This document shows, piece after piece, positions 7,582 through 14,266 of a DNA stretch of 24,654 nt (position 1 is its first letter; every line of letters begins with the position of its first letter). The notes under the pieces were generated by a model that saw only the letters and a list, made by a program, of their open reading frames with translations, was not told where the DNA came from and did no database searches. The DNA lies in contig JBKPDY010000002.1 of assembly GCA_046728155.1 (NCBI GenBank), positions 1 through 24,654 on the forward strand, in the 5' to 3' direction. The translations under genes were made by a program, and so were the position numbers. The DNA is from CAWDLX01 sp046728155 (GTDB lineage Bacteria > Actinomycetota > Actinomycetes > Mycobacteriales > Micromonosporaceae).

Positions 7582-7602
7582 GGTCTGCAGACCGGATACG
7601 CT
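7582..7602 (+). promoter_or_regulatory. Palindrome abutting the -10 box of the cytidylyltransferase operon
   Basis: GGTCTGCAGACC (7582-7593) is a perfect 12-bp palindrome. It is followed after three bases by TACGCT (7597-7602), a good -10 box, and then 7 nt before the GTG start at 7610. That spacing predicts a leaderless or near-leaderless mRNA. No convincing -35 is visible, consistent with activator-dependent or operator-controlled transcription. Confidence 0.4.
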
Positions 7603-7609
7603 GGCGCAC

Positions 7610-8341
7610 GTGATCGGTCTGGTGCTGGCCGCGGGGGCCGGGAGGCGGCTTCGACCCCACACGGACGGGCTGCCCAAGGCGCTCGTACCGGTGGACGGCG
7701 AGACCACTATCCTCGACATCGCCCTGCGCAACCTTGCCGCGGTCGACCTCACCGAGGTCGTCGTCGTGGTGGGTTACGGCGCCGAGGCGGTGCGGGAGCG
7801 GCAGGCCAGGCTGGAGAAGGCGTATGCCGTCCGGCTGGACCTCATCCACAACGAGCGGGCCGAGGAGTGGAACAACGCGTACTCGCTGTGGCTGGCCCGG
7901 GACCGGTTCGCGTATGGTGCCCTCCTCGTCAACGGAGACACCGTGCACCCGGTGAGTGTTGAGAAGACCCTGCTCGGCGCCCGCGGACCGGGTGTCCTGC
8001 TGGCGGTCGACGCGATCAAGAGCCTGGCTCACGAGGAGATGAAGGTGACCGTTGACGCGGCCGGGCGGCTCACCCGCATCTCCAAGGCGATGGAGCCGGC
8101 GGCGGCCTTCGGGGAGTACATCGGCGCCACCCTGATCGAGGCGTCGGAAGCGGCGAAGCTGGCCGACGCGCTGGAGACCACGTGGCGCCGCGACCCTCAC
8201 CTGTACTACGAGGACGGCTTCCAGGAGTTGGCCGACCGGGGCGGAGACGTCCGGGTGGCGACCATCGGCGACGTGGAGTGGGTCGAGGTCGACGACCACG
8301 CGGACCTGACCCGAGCGCGGGAGATCGCGTGCCGCTGCTAG
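7610..8341 (+). CDS. Phosphocholine cytidylyltransferase (LicC)-family nucleotidyltransferase
   Basis: This 243-residue enzyme has a single nucleotidyltransferase domain. The N-terminus reads VIGLVLAAGAGRRLRP, the nucleotide-binding signature, followed by PKALVPV. The EEWNNAYSLWLAR segment and the later GEYIG are typical of the LicC/phosphocholine and related cytidylyltransferases. GDTVH is the metal/substrate aspartate region, and WVEVDDHADL near the C-terminus provides the second metal-binding acidic site. The family makes CDP-alcohols from CTP and a phospho-alcohol (phosphocholine, inositol 1-phosphate, phosphonates, glycerol phosphate). Followed directly by a glycerol-1-phosphate-dehydrogenase-like gene and a CDP-alcohol transferase, its substrate is plausibly the dehydrogenase product. 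GTG at 7610 was chosen because the conserved domain begins there and a -10 box precedes it; the frame is open further upstream but shows no homology. Confidence 0.85.
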   Translation: MIGLVLAAGAGRRLRPHTDGLPKALVPVDGETTILDIALRNLAAVDLTEVVVVVGYGAEAVRERQARLEKAYAVRLDLIHNERAEEWNNAYSLWLARDRFAYGALLVNGDTVHPVSVEKTLLGARGPGVLLAVDAIKSLAHEEMKVTVDAAGRLTRISKAMEPAAAFGEYIGATLIEASEAAKLADALETTWRRDPHLYYEDGFQELADRGGDVRVATIGDVEWVEVDDHADLTRAREIACRC

Positions 8342-9399
8342 CCCGCATGGTGGCGACACCGCTCACGATCGACGTGCGGCGGGGCGCAATCGCGAGCCTC
8401 GGCGTCATCCTCGCCGACGGTCACATCTCGGCGGGTGGCGACGTGGCGGTGGTCGTGGGCCCCGGTCAGGGCGAGCGGATCGTCGACCTGGTACGCCCCG
8501 GACTCGATCGGGCCGACGTGTTCACGGTGTCGGGCGGCAGCATCGAGGCCGCGCTCGAGCTGGGCGAGAAGCTGCGCCACCGTTCGTACGACGCGGTGGT
8601 CGGCATCGGCGGCGGCAAGACCATCGATACGGCGAAGTACGCGGCTTCCCGGTATGCGATCCCGATGGTCTCGGTGGCGACCAGTCTCGCCAACGACGGG
8701 ATCGCTTCGCCGATTGCGTCGCTGACCCACGAGGGCGGCACGGGTTCGTACGGGGTTCACACCCCCCCGATCGCGATCGTGGTCGACCTGGACTTCGTCG
8801 AGAACGGCCCGGATCGGCAGACCCAGGCCGGAATCGGCGACGCCGTGAGCAATCTCAACGCCGTCGCGGACTGGGAGCTGGCCCACCGCGAACGCGGCGA
8901 GCTGATCGACGGCCTGGCCGTCACGCTGGCCCGGACGGGCGCGGAGGCACTCGTCAACCATCCCGGCAAGATCAGCGAGGACGGGTTCCTGACGACGCTC
9001 GCCGAGGCGCTCATCCTCGGCGGTATCTCGATGGCCGTCTGCGGTTCGTCGCGGCCGGCCAGCGGGGGCTGCCACGAGATCTCGCACGCGATCGACCGCC
9101 TGTACCCGGGCACCGGCTCCCATGGCGAGCAGGTTGGGCTGGGTGCCCTCTTCTGCACGTACCTGCGCGAGGACTTCGAGCGTTTCGCCCAACTCGCTTC
9201 GTGCCTGCACCGGCATGGGCTGCCGGTGACCCCTGGCGAACTGGGGCTGACCGTCGGGCAGTTCGCCGCCGCGGTCGCGCACGCTCCGGCCACCCGGCCC
9301 GACCGGTACACGATCCTCGAGCACCTCGACCTCTCCACTGTGGAGATCGAACGGCGACTGGCAGACTACGCCGGTGCCCTCCGTGACCACCTTGGCTGA
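8329..9399 (+). CDS. sn-Glycerol-1-phosphate dehydrogenase-like iron-containing alcohol dehydrogenase
   Basis: This 356-residue protein belongs to the Fe-ADH/dehydroquinate-synthase-like fold, G1P-dehydrogenase branch. The NAD(P)-binding GGGKTIDTAKYAA starts at about residue 94. SLANDGIASPIASL (119-132) matches the diagnostic G1PDH substrate/cofactor loop. Probable metal ligands are Asp171 (IGDAVSN), His249 (ASGGCHEISHAID) and His265 (SHGEQVG). G1PDH reduces dihydroxyacetone phosphate to sn-glycerol-1-phosphate, the archaeal lipid backbone; bacterial examples include AraM. GTG at 8329 is preferred (GGGAG five bases upstream, 13-bp overlap with the preceding gene); ATG at 8347 is the alternative. 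Sandwiched between a cytidylyltransferase and a CDP-alcohol transferase, it probably supplies the phospho-alcohol to be activated. A related phosphonate or polyol substrate cannot be excluded. Confidence 0.85.
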   Translation: MPLLARMVATPLTIDVRRGAIASLGVILADGHISAGGDVAVVVGPGQGERIVDLVRPGLDRADVFTVSGGSIEAALELGEKLRHRSYDAVVGIGGGKTIDTAKYAASRYAIPMVSVATSLANDGIASPIASLTHEGGTGSYGVHTPPIAIVVDLDFVENGPDRQTQAGIGDAVSNLNAVADWELAHRERGELIDGLAVTLARTGAEALVNHPGKISEDGFLTTLAEALILGGISMAVCGSSRPASGGCHEISHAIDRLYPGTGSHGEQVGLGALFCTYLREDFERFAQLASCLHRHGLPVTPGELGLTVGQFAAAVAHAPATRPDRYTILEHLDLSTVEIERRLADYAGALRDHLG

Positions 9400-10087
9400 A
9401 CCTCGCCCGCGTGACTTCTACGCCGTCAACCGGGGTGGTGGCCTCTACAGCGAAGCAGTGTCCCAGCGGCTCGGCGCCCTCCTCGCGTACGGCGGCAACC
9501 GACTCGGTCTCGCGCCCGCGGTCCTCACGCTGGTCAACCTCGGGCTCTGCCTGGCCACATCGGCGACGGTCGTCGTGCTGGCCCCGCGGGCTGCGGCCGG
9601 CACCGTCCCGGGCTGGGCGCTCGGGCTGCCGGCCCTCGTCGTCTGGCAGGTGGCGTACGCCCTCGACTGCGCCGACGGCCAGCTCGCCCGGGTCACCGAC
9701 CGGACGTCGCCCGCGGGCGCGCGGCTCGACGTGCTCTGCGACGTGGCGGCCCAGATCGGCCTAGTGACCGCGTTGAGCGCCGTGGCCGTGGCGTACCGGC
9801 CGGGAACGCCGACATGGCTGGTCGCGGCGTTCGCCGGCACCTGGATGGTCAACCTCGTCACGTCCGTGATGCAGGCCGGTCCCGCCGCGGCGAGCATGGT
9901 ACCGTCGCGCGCGCCCCTGGTCCGTACGGTGAAGTTGGTCCGCGACTACGGCGCCGTGGTCCTCTTCGCCGGGCTGGTGCTCGCCATCATTCCACAGTGG
10001 ACTGTTGTCGTGCTCTGGGCGTTCACCGCCGTCAACGGAGCGTTCCTGCTAGCGAGCATCCTCTTCACCGCCCGACCGCAACAGTGA
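9374..10087 (+). CDS. CDP-alcohol phosphatidyltransferase family membrane enzyme
   Basis: The 237-residue protein has about six hydrophobic segments and a perfect CDP-alcohol phosphotransferase motif, D-x2-DG-x2-AR-x8-G-x3-D-x3-D, read as DCADGQLAR, then eight residues, then GARLDVLCD. These aspartates bind the metal and CDP moiety. The enzyme moves the phospho-alcohol of a CDP-alcohol onto a hydroxyl acceptor, or the reverse for CDP-diacylglycerol. A soluble N-terminal stretch of about 30 residues precedes the first helix. The GTG start at 9374 lies 26 bp inside the upstream gene, so the three genes form one translationally coupled operon. Which acceptor is used is not visible. The gene overlaps the convergent GT4 gene by 23 bp. 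Confidence 0.88.
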   Translation: MPSVTTLAEPRPRDFYAVNRGGGLYSEAVSQRLGALLAYGGNRLGLAPAVLTLVNLGLCLATSATVVVLAPRAAAGTVPGWALGLPALVVWQVAYALDCADGQLARVTDRTSPAGARLDVLCDVAAQIGLVTALSAVAVAYRPGTPTWLVAAFAGTWMVNLVTSVMQAGPAAASMVPSRAPLVRTVKLVRDYGAVVLFAGLVLAIIPQWTVVVLWAFTAVNGAFLLASILFTARPQQ

Positions 10088-11228
10088 GTCCTTTGTAGAC
10101 GCTTACGAGCCGGGCCGTCACCACGTCCGGGTGGAACGTGGTCTCGTACCGCCGCCGCGCGACGTCGGCGAGACGGATCGCCTCCCTGCGGGCCGTGGCC
10201 AAGCCGTCGGCGAGAGCCTGTGGGGTCGCCGATACGGTCCAGCCCGCGTCGCCGACCAGATACGGGATGCCGCCGAGATCCGTGCCGAGGACGGGTCGAC
10301 CGGAGGCCAGCGCCTCGACGACCACGGTCGGCAGCACATCGGCCCATAACGACGGCGCGAGCACGACCGCCGAGTCGCGAAGCGCCGCCCGCACGCCGGC
10401 GCGGTCCAGCGGGCCGAGGAACTCGATGTCGTCCCGCGCGGCCGCCGCCGCCTCGACGATGGCCCGCATCGGCCCGTCGCCGGCGATCCGCAGCGGTCCG
10501 AGCGACCCGACCGGATGGCGTCGCCAGGAATCGAGAAGAAGACCGACCCCCTTCTCCTCGACCAGCCGGCCGAGCTGCAGGAAACCGTCGCCGATCGGGT
10601 CCGGCGGGCCGGGGTCGGGGGAGGAGTTGGGCTTGACGACGATGCGTTCGGGGTCGATCCCGTACCGGACCAGGTGCTCGGCGATCGCGTCGGTCAGCGC
10701 GATGTACCGGTCGACCCGGTGCCACGTGCCCCGGTGGGCGGCGAGGGTGGTTGCCATTACCGCGCTCTGCGCCCGCGATCCGCGGTAGCAGGCGTGCACC
10801 ACCGCCGGCGTGGGGAAACCGCGGCCCACACAGTCGGTACACACGTGCCCATCCCGGAAGAAGATGCCGCTGGCACAGACCTGCCGGTAGTTGTGGACGG
10901 TGTGCACCACGGGCACGCCCTCGGCCTGCGCGGTGCGAACCACCCATGGAGACAGCAGCGGGTACGGGTTGTGCAGGTGCAGCACGTCGGGGCGGTGATC
11001 GCGGAGCAGGGCACGCAGCTCGTGCTGGGTACGGCCGGCGTAGAGCGGGGACAGCGGCAGCAGTAGCCGGCGCGCCACCGGCATGGTGGCGATCTCGTCC
11101 GAGGAGCGCAGTAGCGGTACGACATCCACGCCCGCCGCCATTAGCTGCGCGATCTCCTGGTCCACCACCGTGTTCTCGCCGGACGGCTGCCCCGAGGCGT
11201 ACCGGTTGTGCGCGACAACCACTTTCAC
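10065..11228 (-). CDS. GT4-family glycosyltransferase
   Basis: The product (387 residues from GTG 11228) is a GT-B, family-4 glycosyltransferase. The N-terminal acceptor domain starts KVVVAHNRY and contains DVLHLHNPYPLLSPWV. The motif HNYRQVCASGIFFRDG, with downstream CTDC, is common in this GT4 subgroup. The C-terminal donor domain has LQLGRLVEEKGV and LAPSLWADVLPTVVVEALASG. The usual E-x7-E pair is here D-x7-E. The start was moved from ATG 11243 to GTG 11228 because GGAGG (11237-11241) lies eight bases before the GTG, while ATG 11243 has no ribosome site and abuts the dispersed repeat. It ends convergently inside the CDP-alcohol transferase gene. Substrates are unknown; a cell-envelope glycan or glycolipid is likely. 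Confidence 0.85.
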   Translation of the reverse strand: MKVVVAHNRYASGQPSGENTVVDQEIAQLMAAGVDVVPLLRSSDEIATMPVARRLLLPLSPLYAGRTQHELRALLRDHRPDVLHLHNPYPLLSPWVVRTAQAEGVPVVHTVHNYRQVCASGIFFRDGHVCTDCVGRGFPTPAVVHACYRGSRAQSAVMATTLAAHRGTWHRVDRYIALTDAIAEHLVRYGIDPERIVVKPNSSPDPGPPDPIGDGFLQLGRLVEEKGVGLLLDSWRRHPVGSLGPLRIAGDGPMRAIVEAAAAARDDIEFLGPLDRAGVRAALRDSAVVLAPSLWADVLPTVVVEALASGRPVLGTDLGGIPYLVGDAGWTVSATPQALADGLATARREAIRLADVARRRYETTFHPDVVTARLVSVYKGLTVAVGR

Positions 11229-11248
11229 GCGATGAGCCTCCATCCGTT

Positions 11249-11336
11249 TGACCGAGCCGACAGCGAGTGAGCATCGAGGGCCGCCGGGCCCGGTCCGGGG
11301 TGGTCGGTGCGGAGCGAGCGCGGAGGCGAGCAGGTA
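11249..11336. repeat. Diverged copy of the dispersed MTEPTASEHR-type repeat
   Basis: TGACCGAGCCGACAGCGAG (11249-11267) is identical to the reverse complement of part of the 1-301 unit. GAGCATCG and the GGGCCGCC/GGCCCG block follow, and then GGAGCGAGCGCGGAGGCGAG (11311-11330). It fills the space between the GT4 and Fpg/Nei genes and lies in frame with the latter, so it can be mistaken for an N-terminal extension of that protein. Confidence 0.75.
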
Positions 11337-11346
11337 TGACAGAAGG

Positions 11347-11358
11347 TACCGTGGGCCC
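11347..11358 (+). promoter_or_regulatory. Candidate leaderless promoter of the Fpg/Nei gene
   Basis: TACCGT (11347-11352) lies six bases before the GTG start at 11359, the spacing expected when transcription begins at the start codon itself. No clear -35 is visible in the adjoining repeat. The same TANNNT-N6/7-GTG layout occurs at 7597 and 14254. Confidence 0.35.
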
Positions 11359-12213
11359 GTGCCCGAGTTGCCGGAGGTCGAGGCGCTCGCCGCGGATCTG
11401 CGGGAGCGTGTCGTCGGTCACCACATCCAGCGGGTCGACGTGGCCGCGATCAGCGCGCTGAAGACGTTCGACCCGCCGCCGTCCGCGCTACATGGCCGGG
11501 AGGTCACCGGCGCCGGACGGTTCGGGAAGTTCCTCGACCTCGTGGTCGGCGACCTGCACCTCATCGTCCATCTGGCCCGAGCCGGCTGGCTGCACTACCG
11601 CGAAGCCGTCACAGCCACCCCGCTCAAGCCGGGCAAGGGACCGATCGCGCTGCGGGTCCGGCTCGATGACGGCGCCGGCTTCGACCTCACCGAGCAGGGC
11701 ACGCAGAAGAAGCTCGCGGTCTATCTGGTCAGCAACCCGAAGCTCGTCCCGGGTGTGGCCAAGCTAGGGCCGGACGCACTGACCGCCGACGCCGAGACCT
11801 TCGCCGCGCGCATCCGCAGCCGTCGGGGCCAGCTGAAGGGGGTGCTGACCGACCAGGAGGTGCTCGCCGGTATTGGCAACGCATACTCCGACGAGGTCAT
11901 CCACCGGGCACGGCTCTCGCCGTTCGCGGTCACGGATCGGTTGACCGATGTCCAGATGGCGGCGCTCTACGCGGCCACGCAGGAGGAGCTGAAGGACGCC
12001 GTGGCCCGGTCGGTGGGTCAGCACGCGTCCAGCCTCAAGGGGGAGAAGCGCTCTGGAATGGCGGTGCACGCCCGTACCGGTATGCCCTGCCCCGATTGTG
12101 GCGAGACGATCCGCGAGGTGTCGTTCGCCGACTCCAGCCTCCAGTACTGCCCGCGCTGCCAGACCGGTGGCAAGCCGTTGGCCGACCGACGGATGTCGAA
12201 ACTCCTGCGGTGA
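11359..12213 (+). CDS. Fpg/Nei-family DNA glycosylase (base excision repair)
   Basis: This 284-residue protein begins (V)PELPEVEAL. After Met removal, Pro is the catalytic nucleophile and the next Glu the second catalytic residue. GRFGKFLDL places a lysine at position 57, the beta-hairpin lysine of Fpg. The helix-two-turn-helix region reads GIGNAYSDEVIHRARLSP. A C-terminal zinc finger has canonical C-x2-C-x16-C-x2-C spacing (CPDCGETIRE...CPRCQ). The enzyme removes oxidised purines or pyrimidines and cuts the abasic strand. The finger Arg usual in GRxTxYC is absent (the sequence reads FADSSLQYC), so this is a variant subgroup and I give no mutM symbol. The frame extends upstream into the dispersed repeat, but the conserved N-terminal Pro-Glu fixes the start at GTG 11359. 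Confidence 0.92.
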   Translation: MPELPEVEALAADLRERVVGHHIQRVDVAAISALKTFDPPPSALHGREVTGAGRFGKFLDLVVGDLHLIVHLARAGWLHYREAVTATPLKPGKGPIALRVRLDDGAGFDLTEQGTQKKLAVYLVSNPKLVPGVAKLGPDALTADAETFAARIRSRRGQLKGVLTDQEVLAGIGNAYSDEVIHRARLSPFAVTDRLTDVQMAALYAATQEELKDAVARSVGQHASSLKGEKRSGMAVHARTGMPCPDCGETIREVSFADSSLQYCPRCQTGGKPLADRRMSKLLR

Positions 12214-12284
12214 GTCGCTACGGTGCGTATCCGGCTCATCGTCTCGACAGTGCTAAGCCCATGCCGTTAGTGTCGGCCGCGCGG

Positions 12285-12494
12285 CTGGCAGGACGGTCGG
12301 TCCTTACCGAATGGGCATAACGGTCAGAGCGCGCTGAGTGTGCAAAGAGGTCCACGCCCACCGTGCGTTCATGGCCGTCATGGCAGACTGTGTGCAAGGC
12401 TGGCGTGGCACACTCCGTGTGCGATGAGCCGTGGCACACTCCGTGTGCTATGACCGCCGTGTCGCCCCGCCGCCCGTGTGGCACAGGCCACACG
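12285..12494. repeat. Degenerate ~26-27-bp repeat array with tandem palindromes
   Basis: Two copies of an 18-bp sequence containing the palindrome GCACACTCCGTGTGC lie at 12405-12422 and 12431-12448, offset by 26 bp. GTGTGC also occurs at 12338 and 12390, so copies fall at 12338, 12390, 12417 and 12443, close to multiples of 26. A weaker pair begins ACGGTC near 12291 and 12320. A third palindrome, GTGTGGC-ACAG-GCCACAC, lies at 12476-12493. The array occupies the 337-bp gap (12214-12550) before the sugar transferase gene and looks like a cooperative operator. It holds no credible ORF on the plus strand. The open minus-strand frame through it is a by-product of the repeat and GC content. Confidence 0.6.
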
Positions 12495-12550
12495 TAACTC
12501 CAGCAGGCGAAGTCGATGATCTCCGACGTGGCGGGGAGGGCACACCTCAG

Positions 12551-14122
12551 GTGACGACAGGTCTCCAGCCCACGGTGACGGACGCCCCGAAGCGGGGCCG
12601 GCACCGTATCGGCGCCACCCTCGCCCCTGGATCGGGGCACCAGGAGACCGACGGCCCCGCACTGCGGCGCAACAACGGCGTCCCACGCTCGTCCTGGTAC
12701 CGCTCGGTCCGCCGGGCCTCGACGTGGCACCGGGGCTACAGCATCGCGCTGGTCGGACTCGACTTCCTGGCTACCGCGGCGGCGAGCTTCACCGCGGTGA
12801 GCTACTTCAGTCAGGCTGACGCCGGATTCCAGCGTGCGCCCCAGCTCTTCTACCTGGTCGCTTTCGTGATCCTGCCGCTGACCTGGGTGCTCGTCCTCTG
12901 GGGTCATGGCGCCTACGACCGTCGCTACCTGGGCATCGGGACGGACGAGTTCAAGCGCGTGTTCCAAGCTTCGTTGACCGTCACCGCAATCGTCTCCTTC
13001 CTTGTCTTCTCGACCCAGTTCTCGCCGTCCCGGCTCACTGTCGGTACGACGCTGCTGCTCGGGCTGACCTATCAGATGCTGGGACGCTCGTTGGCCCGGC
13101 GCGCGCTTGTCATGGCCCGCGGCCGCGGCCGGGCTGTGCACCGTGTCCTGCTGGTCGGCTCCTACAACGAGGCCAAGGACGTGCTGACCGCGGTCACCCG
13201 CGCGCCGGGCGCCGGTCTCGTGCCGGTCGGCATCCTGTTGACCGAGGGTTACGCCGCGGGCCGGGGAGCCCAATCACCGGTGCCGGTCTACACCGGCCGC
13301 GAAGCGCTCGCAGTGGTCCGTGAGATCGGCGCCGACATGATCGCCGTCTGCGGGTCGGCCAGTGCCGAGCCGGGCGAACTGCGGCGACTGGCGTGGCAGA
13401 TCGAGGGCAGCGGGATCGATCTGGTCGTGGCACCACAGCTGACCGATATCGCCGGCCCGCGGGTACACATCCGTCCGGTCGAAGGGCTGCCGCTGCTGCA
13501 TGTCGAGGAGCCCAAGGTCTCCGGCGTGGGGTGGCTCGTCAAGAACGTCATCGACCGGCTCGTCGCCCTGATCCTGCTGATCCTGCTGCTGCCGCTGTTC
13601 GTAGTGGTCTGCGTACTGATCCGGGTCTCCGATCGGGGACCGGCGTACTTCCGGCAGACCCGGGTGGGCCGCGAAGGTCAGACATTCCAGGTCTGGAAGT
13701 TCCGGACCATGTACACCGATGCCGAAGAGCGGCTGGCCCACCTGGTCGACCAGAACGAAAGCGACGGGCTGCTATTCAAGATGCGCGACGACCCGCGGAT
13801 CACTCCGATAGGGCGATTCCTGCGCCGGACCTCCATCGACGAGCTGCCCCAGTTGATCAATGTATTGACCGGGGAGATGTCCCTGGTCGGCCCACGCCCG
13901 CTCCCGGCCGATGACGGGGACTTCCTGGGCGACGTACGCAGGCGGCTGCTGGTGAGGCCGGGGATCACCGGCCTGTGGCAGGTCTCCGGCCGGTCGGAGT
14001 TGTCGTGGGACGACTCCGTCCGGCTCGACCTCTACTACGTGGACAACTGGTCGCTCGCGTTCGACCTCGTCATCATGTGGCGTACGGTCGCCGTGGTCTT
14101 CGCCCGAAAGGGCGCCTTCTAG
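12551..14122 (+). CDS. Exopolysaccharide polyprenyl-phosphate sugar-1-phosphate transferase
   Basis: This 523-residue protein has a basic N-terminus and about four transmembrane helices (roughly 60-190). A CoA-binding-like Rossmann domain (about 195-305; VHRVLLVGSYNEAKDVLTAV) is followed by another helix. The C-terminal bacterial sugar transferase domain (about 330-520) has YFRQTRVGREGQTFQVWKFR, DELPQLINVLTGEMSLVGPR and RPGITGLWQVSGR. Enzymes of this type (WcaJ/CpsE/WbaP) attach the first sugar phosphate to undecaprenyl phosphate and start assembly of an exopolysaccharide or O-unit. GTG 12551 is preferred, with GGGGAGGG (12533-12540) ten bases upstream; the frame is open further back but only through the repeat array. 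It is monocistronic here. No polymerase or flippase gene is nearby. Confidence 0.92.
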   Translation: MTTGLQPTVTDAPKRGRHRIGATLAPGSGHQETDGPALRRNNGVPRSSWYRSVRRASTWHRGYSIALVGLDFLATAAASFTAVSYFSQADAGFQRAPQLFYLVAFVILPLTWVLVLWGHGAYDRRYLGIGTDEFKRVFQASLTVTAIVSFLVFSTQFSPSRLTVGTTLLLGLTYQMLGRSLARRALVMARGRGRAVHRVLLVGSYNEAKDVLTAVTRAPGAGLVPVGILLTEGYAAGRGAQSPVPVYTGREALAVVREIGADMIAVCGSASAEPGELRRLAWQIEGSGIDLVVAPQLTDIAGPRVHIRPVEGLPLLHVEEPKVSGVGWLVKNVIDRLVALILLILLLPLFVVVCVLIRVSDRGPAYFRQTRVGREGQTFQVWKFRTMYTDAEERLAHLVDQNESDGLLFKMRDDPRITPIGRFLRRTSIDELPQLINVLTGEMSLVGPRPLPADDGDFLGDVRRRLLVRPGITGLWQVSGRSELSWDDSVRLDLYYVDNWSLAFDLVIMWRTVAVVFARKGAF

Positions 14123-14151
14123 CGCGCAGCCATCGGCGCACGGCGCGGCTG
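14101..14151 (+). terminator. Hairpins at the 3' end of the sugar transferase gene
   Basis: CGCCC-GAAA-GGGCG (14101-14114) forms a GNRA-capped stem over the last codons and is followed by CCTTCTAG. Just after the stop, CAGCC (14127-14131) pairs with GGCTG (14147-14151) around an inner GCGC/GCGC stem. Neither has a T-tract, which is common in high-GC actinobacteria. Confidence 0.35.
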
Positions 14152-14253
14152 GGGAACGTCGGGTCGGTGATAGGGGACTCCCAGTGACCCAGGCGTCCGT
14201 GCGGTCCGCGGACGACCGGACATGTGCGCGCAAAGCTGGGGACACGACACGGG

Positions 14254-14266
14254 TACCGTCTACCGC
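14254..14266 (+). promoter_or_regulatory. Candidate leaderless promoter of the ABC operon
   Basis: TACCGT (14254-14259) is followed by seven bases and then the GTG start at 14267, the arrangement of a leaderless transcript. No purine-rich ribosome site precedes this GTG, which supports the idea. A -35 is not evident. Confidence 0.4.

Noticed and set aside
7610..10087. Phosphonate biosynthesis cluster
   Set aside because: A cytidylyltransferase, Fe-ADH and CDP-alcohol transferase also occur together in phosphonate loci, but no PEP mutase or phosphonopyruvate decarboxylase is in the window and the dehydrogenase has G1PDH signatures. Kept only as an alternative.
9946..11424. Minus-strand frame of 492 codons over the GT4 gene
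   Set aside because: Same strand but a different frame from the real GT4 gene; the translation is Arg/Pro/Gly-rich with no family motifs.
12285..12494. CRISPR array
   Set aside because: The periodic units are degenerate, with no unique spacers between exact repeats, and no cas genes are nearby.
12236..13273. Long minus-strand open frame (345 codons) across the palindrome array and the start of the sugar transferase gene
   Set aside because: It overlaps a clear sugar transferase gene in antisense. Its translation has no domain features, and it stays open because of GC bias and the repeat array.
14222..14266. ATG start of the ABC ATPase at 14222
   Set aside because: The extra residues (MCAQSWGHDTG...) have no family similarity, and a -10 box lies inside them seven bases before GTG 14267.
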